Shown: piece after piece, positions 37,837 to 47,000 of the stretch
Numbering within the stretch: the stretch's first letter is position 1
Layout: each line of letters starts with the position of its first letter
DNA from: Flavobacterium ginsengisoli
GTDB lineage: Bacteria; Bacteroidota; Bacteroidia; Flavobacteriales; Flavobacteriaceae
DNA length: 64,000 nt
Assembly (NCBI RefSeq): GCF_029625315.1
Contig: NZ_CP121110.1
Span: forward strand, 1,727,501 to 1,791,500
Direction: 5' to 3'
Notes under the pieces: generated by a model
Seen by the model: only the letters and a program-made list of their open reading frames with translations
What the model was told of the DNA's origin: nothing
The model's database searches: none
Position numbers and translations under genes: made by a program

Positions 37837-38811
37837 CTAAACAATTTTAAAAGAAACAATGCTTTCTGTGTCTATAAAAATCGTGATGTAATCTCCGATA
37901 TTTTTATCAATTAGAATTTGAAATTCTAAACTTCCGCGCTTTTCTTTCGGATTAAGAACTTTAACTGGCTGATTCTTTCTGTTTAAATAAAAAACCTGGC
38001 TTGATTTGGAAACATTTTTAATCTCGACCGTGATTTTATCGCCATTCTTAGCTTCGATTATTCCCAAATTTGGAGTTTTTATTTTATAATCGTTTTCTAT
38101 GGTTTTATTATAAATTAAAGGTCCATCTAAGAAATCACTTTTACTGATTCTGTCTCCAAGAAAAGTTCCCGAATCTGGATAATGCTTTGCAAAGAAATAC
38201 TCGGGATTAGTATCAAAATATACAGGATTAAAATCGTTAACCATCCTTCCTTTACTGATATCATAATATCCTTGTCCCCAAGTAACATCTACAAGACGCC
38301 ATTTTTTATCAATTAAAACAACATTCCAAGCGTGGTTTGATGAAGTCGCTTTACGGCCAATATCTCTCAAATTTGTTTTTGAATCGCCTCGAATTATTTC
38401 GCATTTCAAGTTTACAAGCTCTGCTAAATGCTGATACAAAGCTGTAAAACCTTCACAAACTGCTTTTTTAGATTTAAAAGCTTTCTGAATTAGATTATCA
38501 TTCAGTTGTTTTATTTTTCGCTGTTTTTCGGCTTCTGAAGAATAATTGAAACCTTGCACTCTTGGAGGATTCAAATACGCATTGTAATCATATCTTATAT
38601 TGAAAGCAATCCAGCTGTAAATAGCACGAGCACGATCATAATCCGAATCAAAATCTTTTTCGATTTTGTCAGCTAATTTCTCTGTGCTATCAAAGCTTTT
38701 TGGGTATTTTGCAACTATTTTATCAACTTCGCTAATCTTCTGAGAAAAAGCAAAATTGATAAAAATACTATTTAATAAAAGGAAAATAAGGGCAATCTTT
38801 TTTTGTGGCAT
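37837..38811 (-). CDS. Exported transglutaminase-like protein
   Basis: A 324-residue protein with a signal peptide (about residues 1-23, ending AFSQ). The transglutaminase core has the catalytic cysteine in KKAVCEGFT (about C119), histidine in SSNHAWNVV (about H160) and aspartate in LVDVTWG (about D175), a complete Cys-His-Asp triad. In bacteria such proteins are probably peptidases or peptide-bond-forming enzymes in the envelope. The start follows the FMN reductase stop with no gap, so both genes share a transcript. Confidence 0.85.
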   Translation of the reverse strand: MPQKKIALIFLLLNSIFINFAFSQKISEVDKIVAKYPKSFDSTEKLADKIEKDFDSDYDRARAIYSWIAFNIRYDYNAYLNPPRVQGFNYSSEAEKQRKIKQLNDNLIQKAFKSKKAVCEGFTALYQHLAELVNLKCEIIRGDSKTNLRDIGRKATSSNHAWNVVLIDKKWRLVDVTWGQGYYDISKGRMVNDFNPVYFDTNPEYFFAKHYPDSGTFLGDRISKSDFLDGPLIYNKTIENDYKIKTPNLGIIEAKNGDKITVEIKNVSKSSQVFYLNRKNQPVKVLNPKEKRGSLEFQILIDKNIGDYITIFIDTESIVSFKIV

Positions 38812-39336
38812 TTAAAAATTTGATTTAATAATATCTTTCAATTCCTGATCCAATTCTGGATTAGAGATTTTATTTTCTTGTAAATCAAAATTCGAGCCAA
38901 ATGCTGGCAATGAAAAACTTCCTTTAATTTCTGCTCCATAGCGAGGAAAGAGATTCTGTGCAATTCCTAAAACAGATGCGCCTCCTCTACCGCCTGGAGA
39001 AGTTGCCAATAATAACATTGGTTTATGCTGAAAAACATCTTTTTCGATTCTTGAACTCCAATCGAAAACATTTTTGAAAGCAACAGAATAATTTCCGTTA
39101 TTTTCTGCCATTGAAACTACTAAAATATCAGCTTCTTTCAATTTGTTTAAGAATGCTTGTGCAACTTTATGCTGACCAACTTCTTTTTCAAGATCAACAC
39201 TAAAAACTGGCATTGCAAAATCATTCAAATCTAAAACTTCAACGTCTGCATTTTCAAATAAACTTGATGCATAAGTAGCTAAACGTTTATTGATTGAGTG
39301 CTTACTGTTACTTCCTCCAAAGGCTATTATTTTCAT
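38812..39336 (-). CDS. NADPH-dependent FMN reductase
   Basis: A 174-residue flavodoxin-like protein. GGSNSKHSINKRLA is the FMN-phosphate loop, SMAENNGNYSVAFKNVFDW binds the flavin ring, and LLATSPGGRGGASVLG follows. It reduces FMN or a quinone with NAD(P)H. The ATG at 39336 is preferred over a start 27 bases upstream. It overlaps no gene but abuts the transglutaminase gene exactly. Confidence 0.85.
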   Translation of the reverse strand: MKIIAFGGSNSKHSINKRLATYASSLFENADVEVLDLNDFAMPVFSVDLEKEVGQHKVAQAFLNKLKEADILVVSMAENNGNYSVAFKNVFDWSSRIEKDVFQHKPMLLLATSPGGRGGASVLGIAQNLFPRYGAEIKGSFSLPAFGSNFDLQENKISNPELDQELKDIIKSNF

Positions 39337-39357
39337 ATTTGTGGTATTTGTTTTTTC

Positions 39358-39450
39358 AACCACATAAGTAATATAAGTTCATTTAAAAAACTTTGTCTTT
39401 TAATTTAAAGAAGCCAAACTTAAATTTTCTTATATTACTTATATGGTCTA
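39358..39450. repeat. Inverted TAAGTAATATAAG / CTTATATTACTTATA arms
   Basis: CATAAGTAATATAAG on the left and CTTATATTACTTATATGG on the right are inverted arms about 9 bp in period, flanking an AT-rich centre. The right arm motif ACTTATATGG with following TAATA recurs at about 54800-54816, so it is a dispersed family. Confidence 0.55.
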
Positions 39451-39453
39451 ATA

Positions 39454-40369
39454 TTAATTTTCTATTTCAAAAATCTCTTTTTGTATTTCTACAGAATAAT
39501 CATTTGGCGAAATACTTCCACCGAAAGCTTTGGCATAAACTTTTGTAAATTCTGCTCCAAAATATAAAATAATAGCCGAATAATATACCCAAACCAAAAT
39601 TATAATTACAGAACCCGCTGCGCCGTAAACACTTGCAACTGTTGAGTTTCCTAAGTAAACTCCTATGGCAAATTTACCTATCATGAACAAAATTGCAGTG
39701 CAAGAGGCCCCTATAAAAGCATCTTTCCACTTAATCACTCCATCTGGTAAAGTTCGGAATATAATTGCAAAAAGCAATGTAATACTGGCAAAAACAATCA
39801 CTAGATTCACAACATAAAAAAGATATATTGTTGTGTCTGGAAAATAAAGTTTTAAACGGGCATTTAAAACGTCGAGTGTAGCATTGAGCATTAAACTGAC
39901 CAACATTAAAAATCCAACAGAAACGATCATCGAAAATGACATCAATCTGTTTTGTATAAATTTTTTCAAGCCTTTATTTGGTTTTGCACGAAGCCCCCAA
40001 ATGTAGTTGATCGAACTCTGAATTTCAGCAAAGACTCCTGATGCACCAACTAATAGCATCACAACTCCAAATACGGTTACAAAGACATTACTGTCTGATA
40101 ATTGAACATTTTTGATTGCCTCCTGAATCTGTACAGCAAGCATTATTCCCGACCAATCGATTTATCTGACCATATAATTGTCCTGTGACTGCCTCTTCCC
40201 CAAAAAAGAAGCCACAAATGGTAATTATAATAATCAACAAAGGAGGCAAAGCAAAAATGGTATAATAAGATAACGCTGCGCTTAACTTTATCGCATTGTC
40301 ATCGTTAAATTCTAAAAATGTTGTTTTTAATAAATACCAAGTTTTCGAAAAGATATTATGATTTTTCAT
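39454..40369 (-). CDS. YihY/virulence factor BrkB family membrane protein, frameshifted in this sequence
   Basis: A membrane protein of about 305 residues with six hydrophobic helices, of the YihY (BrkB, once misnamed ribonuclease BN) family. The N-terminus has LSAALSYYTIFALPPLLI; further helices include MLLVGASGVFAEIQSSINYIWG and IILVWVYYSAIILYFGAEF. The frame breaks at 40136-40141 (GCAAGC for GCAGC), splitting it near residue 75. The function of the family is not settled; suggestions include envelope stress or transport. Confidence 0.8.
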
Positions 40370-40497
40370 TTGCTGATTTTTTGATATTCACTCAAATTTA
40401 AGCAATAATGAAAATTCCTTACTTCTTGGATTTTCGTTGAGTTTTACATTTTTCCCACTACCTACGAAATATTCATAACGGAATATTTTTTTATCTA

Positions 40498-41175
40498 TTA
40501 TTTATAATGACAAAAAATCCCTTTATCATAAACAGTCCATAAACTCGCTTTTTGATTGGCTGCTTTTAGGGCATTATTGGCCCAAGTATTGCAAGTATAA
40601 AAAAGGCTGTAACTTCCTTTGGCTTCATAGAAAGCATCTTTTCTTCCGTAACTATGCCCTTCAATCCATTGTGGATGAACTGAATCACTAAAACTGTTTG
40701 AAATATAATTGACTAATTTTTGATAATTTTCTTTTGAAATCAAAATGCGTTTGCAGTCATCTCCTTCTCTTAATTGCTTGAAAAATGTAGCATGTACAGC
40801 AGATGAACTAATCCCGAAAGCGACTTTAAAGGCTGTGCTTGCTTTTAAATCTGACCATTCTGGTGTTTCAAGATAAAATCCTTTGTCTCCCCAACCAAAA
40901 GCAATATAATTCATTAACGAATCTTTTGATTGAGTTTGACTGAATTGAATTTCGTTTCGCCAGTCTTTGATTTCATTTTTTATAGGAACAACAATATCAG
41001 TATGAACTCCATTAGAAAGAATGTAAATGGGAACGGCATCTTGTTCTTCGACTTTTGCAATATCAGAATTGACTGTAATTTTTGAAATAATTAAAACAGA
41101 AGAAATGTACAAAGCAAGAAAACTAAAGATTCCGAAAAGTGTCCAGCCTAGGATTTTGAATGTTTTTTTTAGCAT
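40498..41175 (-). CDS. DUF2459 (TIGR02117) membrane-anchored protein
   Basis: A 225-residue protein with one N-terminal transmembrane anchor and a periplasmic domain. The family pattern is visible in LSNGVHTDIVVPIKNE, IAFGWGDKGFYLETPEW, SSAVHATFF and LFYTCNTWANNAL. Conserved His, Asp and Cys residues in those blocks suggest an enzyme, possibly an NlpC/P60-like fold, but no activity is known to me. It lies alone, with 128 bp to the YihY gene. Confidence 0.8.
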   Translation of the reverse strand: MLKKTFKILGWTLFGIFSFLALYISSVLIISKITVNSDIAKVEEQDAVPIYILSNGVHTDIVVPIKNEIKDWRNEIQFSQTQSKDSLMNYIAFGWGDKGFYLETPEWSDLKASTAFKVAFGISSSAVHATFFKQLREGDDCKRILISKENYQKLVNYISNSFSDSVHPQWIEGHSYGRKDAFYEAKGSYSLFYTCNTWANNALKAANQKASLWTVYDKGIFCHYK

Positions 41176-41279
41176 TTTGATTGGTTGATTTTAGATTAGT
41201 AATTGGTTATTTTTTCTGTAACCAATTTTTGAGCCAAAAATTTTTCAGTTGCTAAAATGGGACGCGGATTTTACAGATT

Positions 41280-41295
41280 CGCTTTCGCGAAAGCG
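41280..41295. repeat. 16-bp palindrome CGCTTTCGCGAAAGCG within a CGGATTT repeat
   Basis: A perfect palindrome, flanked by GCGGATTTTACAGATT-like and GCGGATTTAAACGGATTT sequence (about 41262-41312). The inner 12 bp (CTTTCGCGAAAG) recur at 51731-51742 inside a coding region. Confidence 0.6.
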
Positions 41296-41330
41296 CGGAT
41301 TTAAACGGATTTAATTTTCATTTTAAACAT

Positions 41331-41360
41331 AAAAAAACTGCTGAATTTCTCCAGCAGTTT
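41331..41360 (-). terminator. Terminator of ychF
   Basis: AAACTGCTG (41335-41343) and CAGCAGTTT (41352-41360) pair, and on the minus strand are followed by T-rich sequence, 49 nt after the ychF stop. Confidence 0.8.
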
Positions 41361-41408
41361 AGTCTATTCTCTTTGTTCTTTGTTCTTTCTTTTTTCCTCT
41401 AAAAAAGA

Positions 41409-42503
41409 CTAAACGTTAAAACGGAAATGCATTACATCACCATCTTTCACGATATATTCTTTTCCTTCAACTCTGAATTTTCCAGCTTCTTTTGCTTTTG
41501 CCTCAGAACCATAATGAACGTAATCGTCATATGAAATTACTTCTGCACGAATAAATCCTTTTTCAAAATCTGTATGAATAACTCCTGCTGCTTGTGGCGC
41601 AGTTGCTCCAATGTTGATTGTCCAAGCGCGAACTTCTTTCACACCAGCTGTAAAATAAGTTTGCTGTTTTAACAATTTGTAAGTCGCACGAATTAAAACT
41701 GATGCTCCTGGCTCTTCTAATCCCATATCTTCTAAGAAAACCTGACGCTCTTCGTAGCTTTCTAATTCTGTGATATCTGCCTCTGCACCTACAGAAAGTA
41801 CAATAACTTCAGCTTCTTCGTCTTTTACTAATTCACGAACTTGATCAACATATTTGTTTCCGTTTACTGCTGAACTTTCGTCAACGTTACAAACATATAA
41901 AACTGGTTTTGCTGTAATTAATTGAAAAGCTTCCATCAAAACTTCTTCATCATTGTTTTGAGGAATAATTGTTCTTGCAGATTTTGCCTGTAAAAGAGCT
42001 TCTCTAATTCTGTTTAATAAAGCTTCTTCTGCCTGAGCTTCTTTATTTCCGGTTTTTGCAAGACGTTTTACTTTTTCTAAACGTTTTTCAACAGTTTCTA
42101 AGTCTTTTAACTGCAATTCGATGTCGATAGTTTCTTTGTCACGAATTGGATTTACGTTTCCGTCAACGTGCACAATATTATCATTATCAAAACAACGTAA
42201 AACGTGAATAATAGCATTACACTCTCTAATGTTTCCTAAAAACTGGTTTCCAAGACCTTCACCTTTACTTGCTCCTTTTACCAAACCTGCAATATCTACG
42301 ATATCTACAGTTGCCATTTGAACGCGCTCTGGTTTAACCAATTCTTCCAATTTATTGATTCTTGGATCTGGAACGTTTACAACACCAATATTAGGTTCGA
42401 TTGTACAAAACGGAAAGTTAGCACTTTGCGCTTTTGCATTAGATAAACAATTAAATAATGTTGATTTTCCAACATTTGGCAATCCTACAATTCCTGCTTT
42501 CAT
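41409..42503 (-). CDS. ychF: Redox-regulated ATPase YchF (Obg family)
   Basis: A 364-residue Obg-like P-loop protein that hydrolyses ATP rather than GTP. G1 is GLPNVGKST, followed by NFPFCTIEPNIGVV, the switch region DIVDIAGLVKGASKGEGLGNQFL, NVDES-type G4 residues, and a C-terminal TGS domain (TINIGATAPQAAGVIH, VKDGDVMHFRFNV). YchF associates with ribosomes and is linked to oxidative-stress responses. It is divergent from nothing close and ends at its own terminator. Confidence 0.92.
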   Translation of the reverse strand: MKAGIVGLPNVGKSTLFNCLSNAKAQSANFPFCTIEPNIGVVNVPDPRINKLEELVKPERVQMATVDIVDIAGLVKGASKGEGLGNQFLGNIRECNAIIHVLRCFDNDNIVHVDGNVNPIRDKETIDIELQLKDLETVEKRLEKVKRLAKTGNKEAQAEEALLNRIREALLQAKSARTIIPQNNDEEVLMEAFQLITAKPVLYVCNVDESSAVNGNKYVDQVRELVKDEEAEVIVLSVGAEADITELESYEERQVFLEDMGLEEPGASVLIRATYKLLKQQTYFTAGVKEVRAWTINIGATAPQAAGVIHTDFEKGFIRAEVISYDDYVHYGSEAKAKEAGKFRVEGKEYIVKDGDVMHFRFNV

Positions 42504-42730
42504 CTGTTTGTTTCTATATTATTTTAATCGGTCTTTAATTTCTTAGACCTGTTATGCTTTTTAAAAATTGACAAAATGCTCTTTTTGGGCATTAAAATTT
42601 TGCAAATATAAGATTTAATAACTCTTTCGCGAATTAAATATTTGTATTAATAAAATTTAAGAAACAGTTCTTTTTACTTCTCAGATTTATTATTCTACTT
42701 TTCTTTTAAAATTTTTCTTTTTTCAATAAA

Positions 42731-42760
42731 AAAAATCCTGAACAATAAAGCCCAGGATTT
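42731..42760 (-). terminator. Terminator of the 43-kb carboxypeptidase-like gene
   Basis: AAATCCTG (42733-42740) and CAGGATTT (42753-42760) form an 8-bp stem and are followed on the minus strand by a T-run, 19 nt after the stop at 42779. Confidence 0.75.
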
Positions 42761-42778
42761 CTTCTTTCCATTTATTAA

Positions 42779-43948
42779 TTACAATTTAAACTCTAACGAT
42801 GCAATAATTGCCTTTTCTTGATCTGTTGCCGTAAATCCCGAAATATCCCAATAATTAGTCAAGATTTTATTTTTCTTATTAAAGAGCGATTTTTCCTTGA
42901 AAACATCACTTTCATTATAGGTGAAATTTTGTTTATTAAAACCTGTTGTGATAAAACTATTTCTTACTTGCACATTTTTAGTTTTATCTTTTAGAACAAC
43001 ATTATAGCCAATTTCTTCATTAGAACTCAATAAATAATAATCATTTCCGTCCCATCTGTAGTTTACTTTAACAAACGATTTTGTAATATTTTTATCACCC
43101 TCTTTTGTCTTTTCAACCACTTTATCGAGACTTGTAGGCGTAACCGAAATGGTAAATTCTACTATAATTTTTTTCTCAGGATCGTAAATAATTTCAAAAT
43201 TATCAATTGCTTCTTTGGCTTTATCCAAAGGAACAACTGACATTATGTAGTAATCTTTGTTTTTTGAATGTCCTTTGGTTGTAAAATCATATTCCTTTTT
43301 GGCTTTTGGATCTAATAATGGTTCTAAGTATTTGAAATTTGAGTAATTCTCCATTATATTATTCAAATTATACCCTTTCAAATCAGCACTTACATCTTCT
43401 TCTAATAATCCATAAGAACGATTTTGTTCAACCAATAAAGTAGTTGCATTATTATTTTTATCAAATTGAAAATTTACCAATCCATCATTATAATACGTAT
43501 ACTGATTGTCGAGCATAAAAAACTCTCTCACATATACTTTCTGTCTATGGGATATACTAATTTTCTTTGTAGAATTGTTAACCAATTTCTGCAGTATTTT
43601 TTCTGGAGATTCTTTAGATAAAACTACTTCATCTAATTTATTGTTTTTACTCTTTAAATAAACAACAAATTTTTGATCTCCATTTAAAGAAGTCCAGCGT
43701 ACGGTCAAATCTTCGTAATTAGTTTCAGAAACCTGAACATTAGATCCACCAGTCAGCATAAAAGTAACTTTTCCTTCTTCATTGCTCAATAAAATCTGCT
43801 GGGTTTTCATTATTTTAACTGTAGCATTTTGTATTGGCTCCATAGTCTCTATATCCTTAACAATAATAGAATACTCTTCGTTTTGCGCCAAAACACTTAC
43901 ATAGTTAAATAAAACAACAAATAAAAGTAGCATTTTCTTCATAGGCAT
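42779..43948 (-). CDS. Carboxypeptidase-like regulatory domain protein, exported
   Basis: A 389-residue protein with a signal peptide (MPMKKMLLLFVVLFNYVSVLA, or from the second Met at 43942). After it comes a carboxypeptidase-regulatory-like beta-sandwich (YSIIVKDIETMEPIQNATVKI) and then a larger beta-rich region with repeated structural features (KKEYDFTTKGHSKNKDYYIM, YNESDVFKEKS). This architecture, common in Bacteroidota, usually belongs to outer-membrane or periplasmic proteins. Function is unknown. Confidence 0.72.
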   Translation of the reverse strand: MPMKKMLLLFVVLFNYVSVLAQNEEYSIIVKDIETMEPIQNATVKIMKTQQILLSNEEGKVTFMLTGGSNVQVSETNYEDLTVRWTSLNGDQKFVVYLKSKNNKLDEVVLSKESPEKILQKLVNNSTKKISISHRQKVYVREFFMLDNQYTYYNDGLVNFQFDKNNNATTLLVEQNRSYGLLEEDVSADLKGYNLNNIMENYSNFKYLEPLLDPKAKKEYDFTTKGHSKNKDYYIMSVVPLDKAKEAIDNFEIIYDPEKKIIVEFTISVTPTSLDKVVEKTKEGDKNITKSFVKVNYRWDGNDYYLLSSNEEIGYNVVLKDKTKNVQVRNSFITTGFNKQNFTYNESDVFKEKSLFNKKNKILTNYWDISGFTATDQEKAIIASLEFKL

Positions 43949-44060
43949 TGTTATTTTTTCAACTAAAGTATTAATTTTTTAACAATAAATCAACACTCAA
44001 AAATTTAAAACATTAATTATCAAAAAACTAACTTTTAAAAATACCTGAAATCAGGATAAA

Positions 44061-44089
44061 AAAAATCCTGAGTTTTCCAACTCAGGATT
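44061..44089 (-). terminator. Terminator of the ferredoxin gene
   Basis: AATCCTGAGTT (44064-44074) and AACTCAGGATT (44079-44089) pair; the minus strand continues with a T-run. Confidence 0.8.
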
Positions 44090-44113
44090 CTATAATTTAT
44101 CAAACAATTATTC

Positions 44114-44465
44114 TTACTCGTTATGTAAGAAAGCTTGCCTTTCTAGTAGAGTTTCTTCGTCCTCAACGTGATTGTCATCAGGTACACAACAGTCAACAGG
44201 ACAAACAGCAAGCACACTGCGGTTCATCATGAAAACCTTTACATTCTGTACATTTTCCAGGTACAATATAATAGATTTCATCAGAAATTGGAGTTTGCGC
44301 ATCATCAGCGTCTACTTCAGTTCCGTCAGGTAAAACAATTTTTCCAGAAAGACTAGTTCCGTCTTTATATCTCCAATCATCTGCTCCTTCATATATTGCT
44401 GTATTTGGGCACTCTGGTTCGCAAGCCCCGCAATTGATGCATTCGTCAGTTATAATAATTGCCAT
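44114..44465 (-). CDS. 4Fe-4S dicluster ferredoxin, frameshifted in this sequence
   Basis: A small electron carrier with two cluster motifs. The first is [13 protein letters not shown]. The second, [13 protein letters not shown], is interrupted at 44208-44213, where GCAAGC replaces GCAGC on the plus strand. After correction the sequence continues [14 protein letters not shown] and ends FLHNE at 44114, giving 116 residues. The insert between the clusters ([15 protein letters not shown]) is typical of flavobacterial members. It is divergent from the LuxC-like acyl-CoA reductase, a pairing I recall in related genomes, and may feed electrons to reductive reactions. Confidence 0.85.
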
Positions 44466-44540
44466 CTTTTTATTTTTCTTAAAGTTAAAAGTCGTATAGT
44501 CTCATCGTCCGAAAAAAGTACACAAAAGACATTCTTTGCT

Positions 44541-44572
44541 TTTGACTTGATGACTTTTGACTTTCGACTTAA
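44541..44572. repeat. TTGACTT-type array, period 7-8 bp
   Basis: TTGACTT, GATGACTT, TTGACTT and TCGACTT follow each other; an inverted partial copy (AAAGTTAAAAGTC) lies at about 44483-44495. The array also supplies the -33 element of the next promoter. Confidence 0.55.
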
Positions 44573-44587
44573 TTATGCTTATTTTTG
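44556..44587 (+). promoter_or_regulatory. Promoter of the acyl-CoA reductase gene
   Basis: TTTG at 44556-44559, a 20-nt spacer and TATTTTTG at 44580-44587 form a good Bacteroidota promoter, 39 nt before the ATG at 44626. Confidence 0.6.
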
Positions 44588-44625
44588 TGCAAAATTACAA
44601 TCAAAACAATTCATAAACAAACATT

Positions 44626-45693
44626 ATGACATTAGAAACAAAAAAAAGTGTTTTTGTTGAATTAGGAAAATTTTTAAGTCAGTTTTCTGAAGGCGCTTCT
44701 GCGCAAAAATCTGACGTCTTATATAATGATCTCTTTTTTGATGATTTCAATAACCTGATTCATTTATCGCAATCTCATAATGGATGGTATACTCCTGAAC
44801 AGGTTTATTTCTCTATACAATCTTGGGCTGAAGCTTTGACAAAAGAAAATATTGACAAATGGCTTTCTGTTTATAAAATTGAAGAAAATAATGAGAATCC
44901 AAAAACTATTGCTTTGATTTTAGCAGGAAATATTCCCTTAGTAGGTTTTCATGATTTCTTATCGGTTTTAATTACAGGCAACAAAGCTTTAATCAAAACT
45001 TCTTCAAACGACCAGCATTTATTACCATTTTTAGCTAAATATTTAATTGCTGTTGATGAAGATTTCAAAAACAAAATCACTTTCGTAGAAGGAAAACTAG
45101 AAAACTTCGACGCTGTAATCGCTACAGGAAGCAACAATACTTCTCGTTATTTTGAATATTATTTTAAAGACAAACCTTCAATCATTCGTAAAAACAGAAA
45201 TTCGGCGACGATTTTAACCGGAAAAGAAACCAACGAAGATTTAGAAGCATTGGGCGAAGATATTTTTAGATATTTTGGTTTAGGATGTCGAAATGTTTCC
45301 AAGCTTTTTATTCCAAAAGGCTATACTTTTGATGCTTTTTTCCAAGCCATGTTCAAATATCAAGACGTTATTCATTATGAAAAATACGCTAATAATTATG
45401 ATTATAACAAAGCTGTATTTTTAATGAGTAATTTCAAATTACTAGACAACGGATTCTTGACTTTAAAAGAAGATTCAAGCTACGCTTCGCCTATTTCTAG
45501 TGTTTTTTATGAATACTACGAAAACCTTGAAGATCTAGAAAAACGCCTTCAGGAAGACACAGATCAAATTCAATGTATTGTTAGCAGTAATTTAACTACA
45601 AATAGTATTGCATTTGGCGAAACGCAAAAACCGCAATTGTGGGATTACGCAGATAATGTCGATACTATAACGTTTTTGTTAACAACAAAGTAA
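44626..45693 (+). CDS. LuxC-like acyl-CoA reductase
   Basis: A 355-residue member of the LuxC/acyl-CoA reductase family, which reduces acyl-CoA or acyl-ACP to the aldehyde with NADPH. Family features include ILAGNIPLVGFHDFLSVL, ALIKTSSNDQHLLPFLA, VIATGSNNTSRYFEYYF, IIRKNRNSATIL and GLGCRNVSKLFIPKGY, where the Cys is the acyl acceptor. Substrate and product use are not shown. It precedes serC by 93 bp on the same strand. Confidence 0.82.
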   Translation: MTLETKKSVFVELGKFLSQFSEGASAQKSDVLYNDLFFDDFNNLIHLSQSHNGWYTPEQVYFSIQSWAEALTKENIDKWLSVYKIEENNENPKTIALILAGNIPLVGFHDFLSVLITGNKALIKTSSNDQHLLPFLAKYLIAVDEDFKNKITFVEGKLENFDAVIATGSNNTSRYFEYYFKDKPSIIRKNRNSATILTGKETNEDLEALGEDIFRYFGLGCRNVSKLFIPKGYTFDAFFQAMFKYQDVIHYEKYANNYDYNKAVFLMSNFKLLDNGFLTLKEDSSYASPISSVFYEYYENLEDLEKRLQEDTDQIQCIVSSNLTTNSIAFGETQKPQLWDYADNVDTITFLLTTK

Positions 45694-45786
45694 TAAATTG
45701 TTTAATTATTTCGAATATTTTAACGCTTTTTCGGCTCTTATTACCGAAATTTGCGTCTTTAAAATTTTCGACTATTAACAACAACC

Positions 45787-46858
45787 ATGAAAAAACACAA
45801 CTACAGCGCAGGACCAAGTATTTTACCTCAGGAAGTTTTTGAGAAGGCATCAAAAGCAATTTTAAATTTTAATGATTCAGGGTTATCTATTCTTGAAATC
45901 TCGCACCGAAGCAAAGATTTCGTTGCAGTTATGGAGGAGGCTCGTTCCCTTGCTTTAGAATTATTAGGACTTCAAGGAAAAGGTTATCAGGCTTTATTTT
46001 TACAAGGTGGTGCCAGCACAGCATTCTTAATGGCTCCATACAACTTAATGAAAGAAAACGGAAAAGCAGACTTATTTAGATTCGGGAACGTGGGCAACTG
46101 CAGCAATCAAAGAAGCAAAACTTTTCGGTGATACTGTTGTCGTAGCTTCTTCAAAAGAAGACAATTATACTTATGTTCCAAAAGGTTACGAAATTCCAGC
46201 TGATGCTGATTATTTCCACTGCACAAGCAACAATACTATCTTTGGAACTCAAATGAAAGATTTTCCAGCAACAAACGTACCTGTTGTTTGCGATATGAGT
46301 TCTGATATTTTTTCACGTGAATTAGATTTTTCTAAATTCGACTTAATCTATGCTGGAGCTCAAAAAAATATGGGACCTGCTGGAACTACATTGGTAGTAG
46401 TTAAAGAAGAAATCTTAGGCAAAAACGGAAGAACAATTCCTAGTATGCTAGATTACGCTAAACACATTAAAGGAGAAAGTATGTACAATACTCCACCTGT
46501 ATTTGCTGTTTACGTTTCTCTTTTAACTTTACAATGGATTAAAGAAAAAGGCGGAATCGCTGCTGTTGAAAAATTAAACAACGCTAAAGCAGAATTACTT
46601 TACGCTGAAATCGACAGAAACCCGTTATTCAAAGGTGCTGCTGCAGTAGAAGATCGTTCAAATATGAACGTAACTTTCTTATTGAACAATCCTGAACACA
46701 CGGAAACTTTTGATGCTTTATGGAAAGTCGCAAATATTTCTGGATTGCCAGGACACCGTTCTGTAGGTGGTTACAGAGCTTCTATCTACAACGCTATGCC
46801 AATTGAAAGCGTTCAGGTTTTAGTTGATGTAATGAAAGCTTTGGAAGCTAAAGTTTAA
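45787..46858 (+). CDS. serC: Phosphoserine aminotransferase, frameshifted in this sequence
   Basis: Converts 3-phosphohydroxypyruvate to 3-phosphoserine with glutamate as amino donor (and serves pyridoxal synthesis in some bacteria). The N-terminus [16 protein letters not shown] and HRSKDF are diagnostic, and the PLP lysine is in [12 protein letters not shown]. One extra G at 46084-46086 (GGG for GG) breaks the frame before the [16 protein letters not shown] region. Corrected length is about 356 residues. It is followed by serA, so the pair covers two steps of serine synthesis that feed cysE. Confidence 0.9.
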
Positions 46859-46865
46859 TTTTTTT

Positions 46866-46975
46866 CGGTTAATCGTTAATTTGTTTAACTGTTTAATCGT
46901 AAAAACATTTCCTTTAGAAAAATATCAAAAAAGAAAAAATTAAAAATTGGTTTATCGATTAAACAAATTAACGGT
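46866..46975. repeat. 8-bp-period GTTTAAYY arrays in inverted orientation
   Basis: Left arm units GGTTAATC, GTTAATTT, GTTTAACT, GTTTAATC; right arm units GGTTTATC, GATTAAAC, AAATTAAC, GGTTCACC. It is the same family as at 17508-17594 and lies between serC and serA, both on the plus strand. Confidence 0.78.
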
Positions 46976-47000
46976 TCACCAAATAAACAATAAACACACA

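Noticed and set aside
41409..42503. Obg GTPase
   Set aside because: The TGS domain and NFPFCTIEPNIGVV with the G4 change identify YchF, an ATPase of the Obg family, rather than a GTPase.
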